DNA of 64,000 nucleotides from contig NZ_VNHS01000002.1 in assembly GCF_008124765.1 (NCBI RefSeq), positions 868,001 through 932,000 on the forward strand, written 5' to 3'. Made by a program: the position numbers and the translations under genes. This DNA is from Paenibacillus methanolicus (GTDB lineage: Bacteria; Bacillota; Bacilli; Paenibacillales; Paenibacillaceae). Below are positions 35,160 to 44,135 of this stretch, in pieces. The notes beneath the pieces are model-generated. The model made no database searches. It was given only the letters and a program-made list of their open reading frames with translations, and had not been told where the DNA came from. Position 1 is the first letter of the stretch. Each line of letters opens with the position of its first letter.

Positions 35160-35316
35160 TAAGTCCTGATCATCTTAGCAGAAACGGCGGATCCGGGCAA
35201 TACGCGGCGGATTATTTCTTGCGTTTAAGCGGGGCTTTCGCGGTAGGGTCCTACAAAACATAGAACTTACGGAGCGGCAGGCGCATGCCTATACTAAGTG
35301 CAAGAGGTGATCGAAC

Positions 35317-36195
35317 ATGTTCAAATGGCGATGGTGGTTGACCGGCTGGGCGGCGCTGCTGCTCTTGTTCTCCGCGCCGCCGATCGTGGCGATGGGGCTG
35401 GAATACGCGGCGAGCGCCAAGGTGCGGAACCATTTCATAATCGACCGTATCTATGTCAATTCCGCGCAGCCCGGCGATGCCGAGGTGCTGGGGGAAGGGA
35501 CGGGGGTGCCGATCTCCGGCTTCTCGCTGCGTAACAGCCTTGTGCATGGCGGCAAGACGGTTGCGATTCGCTCGCTTGACGATTACGCGCGACAGATTGC
35601 CTTGCCGTCCGATGAGGCTGCAGTCTATGAACGCGCATACAGCTGGAAGGGACAGTCGATCCGCGTGACGGATCGCTTCTTGACCGGCGACGTGACGAGG
35701 GACAGCCGAGCGCAATCGGCCTTGCAGATCACGATAAACGGCGTGGATTGGTCGACCGGCGGCCAGGCGGAAGTTCGTCCTGCATACTTGGACGAGAATC
35801 GGTATCACGGGTACTACGGGATGCTGCTCGTACGGGAGGAAGGCGAGGAACGGCTCGTGCTCGTGCAGCGGGCGGACGGCGTCGGGTTTAATTTCAAGCC
35901 GGAAACGTTGGCTTGGCGGATGCTATCCGTGGATCGGCGCGGCGCCGTTACCGAACAACGGGTAGCGTATGGCGAATGGAAGGACCAGCCGGAGCTCGCG
36001 AATTACGTCAATCAGTCGAACGCCACGCCAGTCTCGGTCGGCTATCGGTCGGGGATTTTGCAGGTGTGGCCAAGTCTGTTCTTCCCGATTCTGTATCCGT
36101 TCGCCAGCGGCGGGGGCGGACTGCTGATGCTGGCTGCGGTCGGGTTGTCGCTGCCGTTCCGGAGAAGAAACTCGCGGGAGAGAATCACGGAGTGA
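35317..36195 (+). CDS. Unknown protein with two membrane segments flanking an extracytoplasmic domain
   Basis: A 292-residue protein with a hydrophobic segment at 8-27, an extracytoplasmic beta-rich region to about 255 and a second hydrophobic segment at 258-280 with a short basic tail (PFRRRNSRERITE). The layout resembles TMEM43-like proteins, but no motif is clear enough to name the family. AGAGGTGA precedes the ATG. Its 3' end overlaps, tail to tail, the last 154 bases of the acetyltransferase frame on the other strand. Confidence 0.7.
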   Translation: MFKWRWWLTGWAALLLLFSAPPIVAMGLEYAASAKVRNHFIIDRIYVNSAQPGDAEVLGEGTGVPISGFSLRNSLVHGGKTVAIRSLDDYARQIALPSDEAAVYERAYSWKGQSIRVTDRFLTGDVTRDSRAQSALQITINGVDWSTGGQAEVRPAYLDENRYHGYYGMLLVREEGEERLVLVQRADGVGFNFKPETLAWRMLSVDRRGAVTEQRVAYGEWKDQPELANYVNQSNATPVSVGYRSGILQVWPSLFFPILYPFASGGGGLLMLAAVGLSLPFRRRNSRERITE

Positions 36196-36656
36196 ATAGC
36201 ATCCAATACGCGATAGGAAGCCGCGTTATTCGAATTGCAGCGAGCTTCCATGCGATGAAGTCCGGCTTCTAGAAAGCTAAATCGCAGGACTTCTTTCGCC
36301 GCTTCCGTTACGTAGCCTCGATTCCAATGTTCGCTAGCAATCGCATAGCCAAGATGGGCGTTGTCATGGACGGGATCGACACGAATAAGTCCCGTCCTGC
36401 CGATCAGGTCCCCGGTTGCTTGAAGAAAAATTCCCCGGCGTATCGCTTGTCTGCTGTCGAATTTATGCATGACGTCCCTCAACTCTTTCACCGTATCCTC
36501 AATCGTCCCATGCGGCTCCCACAACGTTGCGGCAGACACCGCGGGATCATGGGCAAAACGGAAGTACGCCGGCGCATCCTCCAACTCTAGTTTCCGGAGA
36601 AATAGCCGCTCGGTTTCCAAGACGGGCGGCTTAGTAAAGAATAGATTCAGATCCAT
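36042..36656 (-). pseudogene. RimJ/RimL-type GNAT acetyltransferase, C-terminally altered
   Basis: Residues 1-150 are a standard RimJ/RimL-like GNAT: LETERLFLRKLELEDAPAYF, GDLIGRTGLIRVDPVHDNAH, LGYAIASEHWNRGYVTEAAK, and NNAASYRVLD. In the family the last is followed by a KxGF-type strand, then LRE and about 30 more residues. Here the sequence breaks to AIHSVILSREF and a low-complexity tail read antisense to the neighbouring gene. A deletion near 36,200 probably removed the native end. The protein may be inactive. AGGGGGATT precedes the ATG. Confidence 0.65.
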
Positions 36657-36665
36657 CGAATCCCC

Positions 36666-37043
36666 CTATCGATTCACGAATACCATCAAGAGTCCGGTGA
36701 CGGCAGCAATCCAAATCAAGATGATCAGACCTCCAACCAACCAGTTCTTCGGTTTGCCGCCTTTCATGCGCTCTTCCGCCTTCCCCCTTGCATCCGCGAG
36801 AACGGCGTCCGGCATCAGCTTGAGCGCGAGCAAGACGCCCAGGGGAACTAGGATGACGTCATCCAAGTAGCCTAAGATCGGAATAAAATCGGGGATGAGA
36901 TCGATCGGGCTGAACGCATACGCGACGATGCAGATCGCGAATAGCTTGGCGTACCACGGCGTGCGGACGTCTTTGTAGGCGAAATAGAGGACGAAGACTT
37001 GTTTCTTGAGCTGCTTCGCCCAAGTTTTCAATTGCGCGATCAT
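36666..37043 (-). CDS. YkvA-like DUF1232 membrane protein
   Basis: A 125-residue protein with the DUF1232 core (AYAFSPIDLIPDFIPILGYL then DDVILVPLGVLLALKLMP) at about 45-85 and a hydrophobic segment at the C terminus (about 103-122). I prefer ATG 37043 with AGGAGA seven bases upstream over 37064. The family is widespread in Firmicutes and has no firm biochemical role. Confidence 0.87.
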   Translation of the reverse strand: MIAQLKTWAKQLKKQVFVLYFAYKDVRTPWYAKLFAICIVAYAFSPIDLIPDFIPILGYLDDVILVPLGVLLALKLMPDAVLADARGKAEERMKGGKPKNWLVGGLIILIWIAAVTGLLMVFVNR

Positions 37044-37134
37044 GGCTGGTCTCCTAGCAATCAAGATGCTTCATTGTAGCATGAACTTCACCGGTCGGGG
37101 CGATCGAACATCCGCAATCTCATCGAGACTCGGC

Positions 37135-37605
37135 TTATAATTTATCGATGAAAGATTGCACATGCTCGCGGACTTTCGTTTTCTCGGTTTCCGTCATCTT
37201 GTTCATTTTGAACGGACCGGTCTCTCCGTCGGGGATCAGGATGGCGGCCGGTTCCTCGAGCGTCGCCGTGCGTTGATCCTTGTCTTCCGCCAGCGTGACG
37301 TGGGACTTATGCAGATAAGAGTGGGCGATTTCGGTTTTCATGTGCCGACCTGCCGTATCATAGTAGTCCTCGATGGTTTTCGTGTCCGTCTTCACGTGGT
37401 TCTTCCCTTCTTCGATCGTCGTGACCGCGTTCACCTTCTTGAAGCCGGTCGTCTCGTAGAAGCCCGCTTCGTTCTGCTCCAGCGTCTCCGCGACGAATAC
37501 TTCCACATGCTCCGCGTGTTTCGTGCCGCTGCCGCATGCGCTCAAGACTAGCAAAACAGCGAGAAGCAGACCTAGCGGCGCTAGACTTGCAATCGGTCTT
37601 TTCAT
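37135..37605 (-). CDS. Small lipoprotein of unknown function
   Basis: A 156-residue protein with a lipoprotein signal peptide and lipobox LSAC (Cys24). The mature part is charged and Thr-rich, with no recognised domain. AGGAGG lies just upstream. It is followed by the DUF1232 gene but with a 90-base gap. Confidence 0.8.
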   Translation of the reverse strand: MKRPIASLAPLGLLLAVLLVLSACGSGTKHAEHVEVFVAETLEQNEAGFYETTGFKKVNAVTTIEEGKNHVKTDTKTIEDYYDTAGRHMKTEIAHSYLHKSHVTLAEDKDQRTATLEEPAAILIPDGETGPFKMNKMTETEKTKVREHVQSFIDKL

Positions 37606-37675
37606 GAGAGCACCTCCTTTTGCGATTACTGCTGTACTCTACGGTTGCTCGCGCCTTATGTAACAAGGACGTGGA

Positions 37676-38656
37676 CTATGCACGGAGGATTTGTTTGCGA
37701 AGCGATTCGATATCCTTGACCAGCAGGGAGTTCGCCCAGAAGGTGAGGTTTCTCTCCTCCTGCAAAGGCCTTAGGTCGACGTCTGCCACTTTGCTCGTCA
37801 GCAAATGGCCAATTCGGTGGCGGTCTTTAATTACCAGGTCTCTATGTATTCGCTGCCATTCTTGTAGATCTGCTTTTACCTTGAATCGATTGACGACAAG
37901 GTAAGGAAAGTCGAAATACTCGCTATGGACGATGATCAGTTGATCGCCTTCCTCAGGTCCTTCCTTCAGCATGCGTCCCGAAGGGGCGAATCGGACTCTC
38001 TCATCAAACGGCCATTCGTGCTCAACAAGCATGCGTATAGGTGAAACGTAGGACTCGCCTTTATAGTCCTCGACGATATTATCCATGCAGTATACAATCC
38101 ATTTTGCTTTGTCGTAATAAGCCACTTTTGAAGGATTGAAGTATTCGCTCTCGAACTGTTCTGCCCGCTTAGGCGGCCCCGGCCAAGCTCCATCATCGGA
38201 ATAAATAAATCCGTTCGTCAATTCCGCTAGCGCGGCGGCGAGAAAACCATACGTCGCATTGATAATAGCAGGCTGACCAACCGACCGGCGCAACTCCCAG
38301 TAGTGCCCGATGGAAAGGGACTTAAACACTTCCGCGTAAGGCCCCTCTTTATCCTCGTATTCCTTCCACATATCATTCACGAGCTCATCTACGGTGCTGA
38401 AATAGGCATCCGATCCTCCGCCATCCTCACTCGGTGTCACAAAAAACCAGGCGTAGTCCGCATCCCAACGAGCCGTCAGCGTACTCGATGAACCGCTTTC
38501 GATGGTAGCCTCCCCGATCCGCACGCCGATCACCGGCGTGATCTCTAATTCCAGCGAACGCAAAAAGGCATGCAGCTTTTCGTTCGCGAGCTCCAAAAGC
38601 TCCGTCAATCGAGGTATGTTTGCGGTTGTCGGATACACTTGAAATGTCGTGCTCAT
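37676..38656 (-). CDS. Unknown cytoplasmic protein, 326 residues
   Basis: GGAGGAGG precedes the ATG, and codon use is that of a real gene, though slightly more AT-rich than its neighbours. No signal peptide or membrane segment. It is aromatic-rich and acidic (GHYWELRRSVGQPAIINATY, LAELTNGFIYSDDGAWP). I do not recognise the family. The GFIYSDDGAWP section recalls immunity-type proteins, but that is only an impression. Confidence 0.7.
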   Translation of the reverse strand: MSTTFQVYPTTANIPRLTELLELANEKLHAFLRSLELEITPVIGVRIGEATIESGSSSTLTARWDADYAWFFVTPSEDGGGSDAYFSTVDELVNDMWKEYEDKEGPYAEVFKSLSIGHYWELRRSVGQPAIINATYGFLAAALAELTNGFIYSDDGAWPGPPKRAEQFESEYFNPSKVAYYDKAKWIVYCMDNIVEDYKGESYVSPIRMLVEHEWPFDERVRFAPSGRMLKEGPEEGDQLIIVHSEYFDFPYLVVNRFKVKADLQEWQRIHRDLVIKDRHRIGHLLTSKVADVDLRPLQEERNLTFWANSLLVKDIESLRKQILRA

Positions 38657-38790
38657 TGGTTCCTCCTCCTAGGTTCTACCGCTAATCACCATCCCGATCA
38701 TAGTAGCACATTCGAGAATAATACCCCAGATATTTCCTGTCACGAACGCACAAAAGCGCCCAACGCCGCTAGACGTTGGACAGCTCTCTT

Positions 38791-38967
38791 CTACCCTTTG
38801 ATCGACCCGACGTACACGCCCTTCACGAAATACTTCTGCAGGAACGGATACACCGTCAGAATCGGCAGCGTCGAGACGACGATCGTGCAATATTGGACCA
38901 GTTCGCGGTACGCGGTCGCGCTCGAGGCGCTGTCGATGACGACTCCCTCGGCAAAGAGAATGCGCAT
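38791..38967 (-). pseudogene. C-terminal remnant of an LplC/YtcP-type sugar permease
   Basis: A 58-codon frame whose translation, TIVVSTLPILTVYPFLQKYF then VKGVYVGSIKG and stop, is the conserved end of LplC/YtcP-type carbohydrate permeases. The first residues (LFAEGVVIDSASS) match the loop just before it. Upstream the frame hits stops in AT-rich sequence. The rest of the gene is absent from the window, so this is the residue of a deleted transporter operon. Confidence 0.75.
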
Positions 38968-38998
38968 TTAAAACGTAGAATTTACATAGTCAAAACAA

Positions 38999-39022
38999 AA
39001 AACCGTCTTCGTAGACGGTTTT
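38999..39022 (-). terminator. Terminator downstream of the 913-residue GH2
   Basis: Stem AAAACCGTC / GACGGTTTT with a 6-base loop; reading leftward followed by TTTTTTGTTTTG overlapping the stem. About 106 bases after the GH2 stop. Confidence 0.82.
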
Positions 39023-39128
39023 GGGCTTGCCGGTATGAGATTTACATAATAGCCGAGTTACACGGTTTGCATTGCTTGCTTGCACCACCCCCGAGCGGCG
39101 TGACGCCTTCGGACTTGACGAAGAATGC

Positions 39129-41870
39129 TTAGCGGCAGCGGATAAGCAGATCGATCGGGTAGCGGCCGGCATTGCGGCCGTACAGCGACAAGCCGCCGTC
39201 CTCGGCCTCGAGCTCCAGCTTGAACGAGCGGCGCGCGTCCAGCTTGGCGGCCAGACGGCCGGGCACTTTCGCCTGGATCAAGTAACCGTACGAACCGGCT
39301 TCGTCCAGCCGATTCGGCTTCGCTTGATAATGCCAGGACAAGACGCCGCGGCTGTCGGCCGGATCGTCCGGCAGTACGAACGAACCGATCCGCTCGCCGT
39401 CCACGAGGACGTGCACGCGGGATTCGTGGCGCGTTTCATCCGTCATGTAATACGTATTCGGATTATACTCCACCTGCGCCGATGCGCCGTGCATCATGCT
39501 GATGCCATGATCCGCGAACTTCGCGCCCTCGATATGTCGCGCCAGCGGCCGGCACGCGGCCGCTTCGAACGCGATCGCAAGCTCCCCGATCAGCTCCAGC
39601 TCGTCTTGACCTGGCAGCGTAATGTCGTAGGCGAAGCGGCCCGCTCCCGCGCCGGTCGTCTTGGCGCCGCCGACCGCTTGCCATTGATGCGCGAACGTCT
39701 GGCCGCCGAAGCCGCCGACCGGCAGCTGGAGGAACAGGCCGTCCCCATCCGCGCGGGAAGCCAGGTCGCCCCGAACGTCGAACGTCGTGAAGTTGCGCGT
39801 CACAATCTGGCCGTCGCCGTCCACCAGCTTGATCGCGAGCACCGCCACCGCATCCTCCGCCGGCATTATGACGGCCAGCTCGCCTAGCAATTCGACGCCG
39901 TACCCTTCCCACGCCGCGGACAGCGTCCCCGACGCAACGGTCGTGCGCGTCCCCAGACTGTCATACGCTAGTTCCCATGCCACGGTCAACGTCTGTCCAT
40001 GATAACGATCCGAGAAGCTCGAGCGCAGCAGCGTCACCGTCGCGCGTTCGCCGGCCGCGATCGTCTGACACGGCGGCGCGTCGATGACGACGAAGTCCGG
40101 CGCATGCAAATCCGCGACCGTCATGCCCGGCACGAAAGCCTCGTAGCCGAACTCCTTCTCCGTCCCGTCCAGCCGGTAATAGCCGTTGAATTCGTTCGTC
40201 ACGTCGCGGAATTCGGTGAAGACGAAGCCGCACAGCTTGTCGTGCCTGCGGAACTCGTTCATCATGTACCGGTAATGCCAGGCGAGATCGCTGTCGCCCG
40301 CGCCGCCCTCGATGCCCCAGACGTTGCCGCATTCGCTGTTCATGAGCGGGGCGTCCGTCTGCACGTTGCCGCCGATGAAGTTGTGCGCCGAACCCGGCAC
40401 CGCCTTCGCGACGACCTCCTCCACGTGGCCGCGCAGCTGCTCGTAGCCGTTGATGTAGAAGTGCCACGTGTTCAAGTCCGTCTCTACATGGTCCCAGTTG
40501 CACGGCGAATTATCTTCCACGAGACGCGTCGGGTCCAGCCGCTTCGCCCAATGGTACATGCTTCTGACCCACTCTTGCGCCTCCGGCCGGTAGCTGCTCG
40601 CCTGCGCCGCATCTCCCGTCAGACCTCCGCTCGCGCCTTCCGTCTTGAGCCCCCACGTCTCGTTGAACATGACCCAGGAGAAGATCGACGGATGATTCCA
40701 GTCCCGTTCGATCACTTCCAGCGCTTCGCGTTCGTAGCCGCCGCGGGCTTCCTCGTCCGGCGCGCCCCAGAAGCACGGCATATCCTCCATGACGAGAATG
40801 CCGAGCTTATCGGCCCAATAGAGCTTGCGCGGCTCTTCCGGCTTGATGTGGATGCGGACGAAGTTGAGCCCGAGCCGTTTCATGAGGTAAATCTCGTCCC
40901 GCATCTCCTCGTCGGACGGGTAGGTGAAGTAGCCGGTCGCATGGTACGACTGATCCAGCGTGCCGTTCAGATAGACCGGCTTGCCGTTCAGCGTAATCCA
41001 GCGGTAGCCGCGCTCGCCGAAATGCGCCGAACCGATCTCGCGAATGCCGAAGTACGTCTGTACGACGTCCGCTCCCCCCGCGGCGTCAAACCGAAGCTCT
41101 CCTTCGTACAAATGCGGATTTTCCGGCGACCATAGCTTCGGACTGCTTACCTGGAACGTAGTATCTATTTCGTTCAAGCCTGCCTCCAGCGTCACTTGAG
41201 CCTCGTGCATCACATCCCCTTGCGCAAAATCAAACGAAAGCGTCCCCGCACCCGCCTCGAGTGCTTCTATGCGGGCTTTCACATGGATCGTGCCGTCCAG
41301 AGACGTCGTGAATTTGGCATCGCGCACGAACGTACGCGGTCTGGCTTCCAACCATACCGGCTGCCAAATGCCGCGAATCTCGCCATAACCCTGCTTGCCG
41401 CGCGTTTGGAAATCACGGTCGCGATCCTCTGCCTTGACGACGATCGTATTGACGCCGCCGGACTGCCAGGCGTCCGTCACCTCGAACTCGAAGGTGCCGT
41501 AGCCGCCGTGGTGAACGCCCGCGAACACCCCGTTCACCCACGCCTCGGCCGTATAATCGACGGCTCCGAACCGCAGGAACAATCGGCTGTCCCGCTGCTT
41601 CGGCTGCCAGTCTACCGTGCGGCGATACCAGCCGATGCCCGCCGTATTCTCGCCGATGCCGGAGAGCGGGCTGGCCCAAGAGAAGGGCACCATAATCTCG
41701 CGGTCGAACGCCGCCGTCGGACTGACCTGCCACGACGCTCCGCTCCCTTCGTCCTGCGGATCGAAGCGGAATGCCCAGGCGCCGTTCAAATTATGCCAGT
41801 CCGCGCGCTGCCAGTCCGGCCGGGGGAACTCCGGTCTTACGGTTGCTGCCGATGTCGTTTGGGTTGTCAT
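39129..41870 (-). CDS. GH2 glycoside hydrolase with extra C-terminal domains (913 residues)
   Basis: A family 2 enzyme: jelly roll (about 10-180), immunoglobulin-like (180-280) and TIM barrel (280-590), with acid/base Glu404 in MFNETWG and nucleophile Glu513 in NSECGN. No signal peptide. Residues 600-770 form beta-sandwich regions. Residues 775-913 resemble the sensor-like domain of the ArsR-type regulator at 24597 (IGSFVLPDDPADSRGVL, GGLSLYGRNAGRYPIDLLI). The N-terminal part is paralogous to the shorter GH2 at 16520 but distinct. Substrate unknown. It has its own promoter, divergent from the secreted GH43. Confidence 0.9.
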   Translation of the reverse strand: MTTQTTSAATVRPEFPRPDWQRADWHNLNGAWAFRFDPQDEGSGASWQVSPTAAFDREIMVPFSWASPLSGIGENTAGIGWYRRTVDWQPKQRDSRLFLRFGAVDYTAEAWVNGVFAGVHHGGYGTFEFEVTDAWQSGGVNTIVVKAEDRDRDFQTRGKQGYGEIRGIWQPVWLEARPRTFVRDAKFTTSLDGTIHVKARIEALEAGAGTLSFDFAQGDVMHEAQVTLEAGLNEIDTTFQVSSPKLWSPENPHLYEGELRFDAAGGADVVQTYFGIREIGSAHFGERGYRWITLNGKPVYLNGTLDQSYHATGYFTYPSDEEMRDEIYLMKRLGLNFVRIHIKPEEPRKLYWADKLGILVMEDMPCFWGAPDEEARGGYEREALEVIERDWNHPSIFSWVMFNETWGLKTEGASGGLTGDAAQASSYRPEAQEWVRSMYHWAKRLDPTRLVEDNSPCNWDHVETDLNTWHFYINGYEQLRGHVEEVVAKAVPGSAHNFIGGNVQTDAPLMNSECGNVWGIEGGAGDSDLAWHYRYMMNEFRRHDKLCGFVFTEFRDVTNEFNGYYRLDGTEKEFGYEAFVPGMTVADLHAPDFVVIDAPPCQTIAAGERATVTLLRSSFSDRYHGQTLTVAWELAYDSLGTRTTVASGTLSAAWEGYGVELLGELAVIMPAEDAVAVLAIKLVDGDGQIVTRNFTTFDVRGDLASRADGDGLFLQLPVGGFGGQTFAHQWQAVGGAKTTGAGAGRFAYDITLPGQDELELIGELAIAFEAAACRPLARHIEGAKFADHGISMMHGASAQVEYNPNTYYMTDETRHESRVHVLVDGERIGSFVLPDDPADSRGVLSWHYQAKPNRLDEAGSYGYLIQAKVPGRLAAKLDARRSFKLELEAEDGGLSLYGRNAGRYPIDLLIRCR

Positions 41871-41954
41871 CGATCGAACACATCCTTTGCTTGGTCATGG
41901 AATTTCAAGTGGTAAGCCTCAGAATGAACCAACATCGAAGTTAACTAATCGTGT

Positions 41955-41969
41955 ATGTAACCGCTTATT
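41955..41969. promoter_or_regulatory. Candidate cre site (one mismatch)
   Basis: ATGTAACCGCTTATT fits the CcpA consensus at all fixed positions but one. It covers about +1 to +15 of the GH2 promoter, a repressing position. Confidence 0.5.
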
Positions 41970-41976
41970 CAACGCT

Positions 41977-42005
41977 AGTTTAGAACAATGCTAGGGTTTT
42001 AACAA
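41977..42005 (-). promoter_or_regulatory. Promoter of the 913-residue GH2
   Basis: On the minus strand TTGTTA (42000-42005), a 17-base spacer and TAAACT (41977-41982). Moderate match to consensus; the cre-like site follows. Confidence 0.5.
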
Positions 42006-42171
42006 TACATAAGTTAATTAATAAATCATCAAGTTAATATATAGGAGTAGAAGTAGACATATTTTTTGAACATCGCGGGACTCGGTTTATTATTCCGCGG
42101 CCTCCTGCTATAGATAGAAGTGCGCCCGCCCCATGCGGGCGACGACCGACAAACGGAAAGGATGATGATTG

Positions 42172-44010
42172 ATGAGAAGAACGTTAACCCGAACCGGAAG
42201 ACTGACACTGGCGATGCTGCTCCTGTGCATGCTGCTGATCCCGTACGGCTCGGCCTTCGCGGCCACGCACCAAAGCAATTTCTACAACGTGCTCGTGCAG
42301 GACGGCGCTGACCCCTGGGTCTACAAGCACACCGACGGCTATTATTACTTCACGAAGACGACGGGCGGCAACGTGACGATATGGAAAAGCCCTTCGCTCA
42401 CCGGCATCGACGCCGCGCCGTCCCGGGTCATCGAGACGGGCTGCTGCAACGTTTGGGCGCCGGAGATCCATTACGTTAACAACGCCTGGTACATCTACTA
42501 CGCCAAGGATAACGGCGACAACGTCAACCACCGGATGTACGTGCTCGAGAACACGAACCCCGATCCGATGCAAGGCACGTGGGTGAACAAAGGACAAATA
42601 ACGGACTCGACCAACAAATGGGCGATCGACGGCACCGTGCTGCAGACGGGCGGCCAGCTGTACTTTATCTGGTCCGGCTGGGAAGGCGACACGAACGTAC
42701 GGCAAAACCTGTACATCGCCCGCATGAGCAATCCGTGGACGATCAGCTCGAACCGGACGGAAATCGCGCGCCCCGTCCACGCCTGGGAGACGAACCATTC
42801 TCCGAACGTGAACGAAGGGCCGCAAGTCATCGTGCGCGGCGGCGTCATCAGCCTCGTCTACTCCGCCAGCGGCAGTTGGACGAACGACTATTGCCTCGGA
42901 CTCATCACGGCCAGCACCAGCAGCAATCTGCTGAACGCCGCTTCCTGGACGAAGCGCAGCCAACCGATCTTCAAGTCGGCGAACGGCCTATACGGCCCCG
43001 GCCATCACTCGTTCACGACCTCGCCGGACGGCAAGGAAGACTGGATCGTCTACCATGTCGCCAAGTACAACAACGCCGGCTGGAACCGGGAGATCCGCGC
43101 CCAGCGCTTCGGCTGGAACGGCGACAACACGCCGAATCTCGGCGCGCCAAGTCCGGCGAACGCGCCGATCGCGGTACCGTCGGGCGAATCCCAGCGGGTC
43201 CGTTATGAGGGCGAGGAGGGCGCGTTCGGCGGCGGCGCTTATGCTTCCGCGGATACGAGCGCCTCTGGCGGCAACAAAGCCGGCCATATCGATACGGCCA
43301 GCTCCTACGTTGACTATTCGGTCTATGCGGCGGCCGCGGGCGAATACGTGCTGTCCGCGCGCACGGCGAACGGCACGGCCGGCGGCGGCTGGTCGACGCT
43401 GAATCTGACGATCAACGGCGCGGCCGCGCCGCTCCACGTGACCAATAAGGGCTGGGAGAACTGGGGCACGTCGACCCGCCGCACGATGCTGAACGCCGGC
43501 TGGAACACGGTGCGCTTCGGCAAGGGAGACGGCTATGCGGAGCTGGATTTCTTCGATCTTACCCCTTACCTGCCGGCTGCGCTGACGGGAACCGTCTATA
43601 AGCTCATCAATCCGGCGAGCGGCAAGGCGCTGGACGTCTCGGGCGGCGGAACGGCGAACGGCACGAACGTGCAGATCTGGGAGGATAATAACTCCACCGC
43701 GCAGGAGTGGCGCATCGCGAGTCTAGGCGACGGCGCGTACACGCTCGTCAACACGAACAGCAATAAGGCCCTCGACGTTGCCGGCACCGGCACAGCCGAC
43801 GGCACGAATGTCCACATCTGGCAGGATTACGGCGGCAATGCCGCCCAGCGCTGGGCGATCATACGTACCGGCGGGGCCTTCAAGCTGATTAATCCGAACA
43901 GCGGCAAAGCGCTCGACATCTCGGGCGGTTCCACGGCGAACGGAGCAAATGTGCAAATTTGGCAGGATTCCAATAACGCCGCGCAGACGTGGCAGTTGGT
44001 TCGGAAATAG
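42172..44010 (+). CDS. Secreted GH43 glycoside hydrolase with CBM6/35-like and ricin-type lectin modules
   Basis: A signal peptide (about residues 1-30, ending GSAFA). The GH43 domain spans about 35-330: base Asp in GADPWVYKHTDGYYYF, blade VWAPEIHYVNNAWYIYYAK, modulating Asp in AIDGTVLQTGG, acid Glu in VNEGPQVIVRGG. Then a CBM6/35-like module (about 340-465) and a ricin-B/CBM13 module with three repeats ending QEW, QRW and QTW (about 470-612). Probably arabinan or arabinoxylan attack outside the cell. ATG 42172 is preferred over TTG 42169, with AAAGGA upstream. Catalytic domain closely related to the intracellular GH43 at 29841. Confidence 0.92.
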   Translation: MRRTLTRTGRLTLAMLLLCMLLIPYGSAFAATHQSNFYNVLVQDGADPWVYKHTDGYYYFTKTTGGNVTIWKSPSLTGIDAAPSRVIETGCCNVWAPEIHYVNNAWYIYYAKDNGDNVNHRMYVLENTNPDPMQGTWVNKGQITDSTNKWAIDGTVLQTGGQLYFIWSGWEGDTNVRQNLYIARMSNPWTISSNRTEIARPVHAWETNHSPNVNEGPQVIVRGGVISLVYSASGSWTNDYCLGLITASTSSNLLNAASWTKRSQPIFKSANGLYGPGHHSFTTSPDGKEDWIVYHVAKYNNAGWNREIRAQRFGWNGDNTPNLGAPSPANAPIAVPSGESQRVRYEGEEGAFGGGAYASADTSASGGNKAGHIDTASSYVDYSVYAAAAGEYVLSARTANGTAGGGWSTLNLTINGAAAPLHVTNKGWENWGTSTRRTMLNAGWNTVRFGKGDGYAELDFFDLTPYLPAALTGTVYKLINPASGKALDVSGGGTANGTNVQIWEDNNSTAQEWRIASLGDGAYTLVNTNSNKALDVAGTGTADGTNVHIWQDYGGNAAQRWAIIRTGGAFKLINPNSGKALDISGGSTANGANVQIWQDSNNAAQTWQLVRK

Positions 44011-44055
44011 AGGCAGGTCCGTTCCCGCTAGGCGTAAATCGGCAACAAGCAGCAC

Positions 44056-44095
44056 AAAAAACGAGCCTGCGCGTCATGCGCTGGCTCGCTTTTTT
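44056..44095. terminator. Bidirectional terminator
   Basis: A stem of GCGAGCCAGCGC type with A6 on one side and T6 on the other, between the convergent GH43 and SLH genes. Works in both directions. Confidence 0.9.
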
Positions 44096-44135
44096 GGGTG
44101 TGTGTATTTCCTCGTGCTCTCCGCTCAACCGCCTC

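Larger units (their letters stand above)
41871..42171. other. Divergent intergenic region, GH2 / secreted GH43
   Basis: About 300 AT-rich bases. It holds the GH2 promoter and a cre-like site. Further right are a direct repeat of AAGTTAAT about 20 bases apart (42011 and 42031) and a GCCCGC-N5-GCGGGC hairpin (42124-42140) in the leader of the GH43 gene. No clear forward promoter. Confidence 0.6.
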
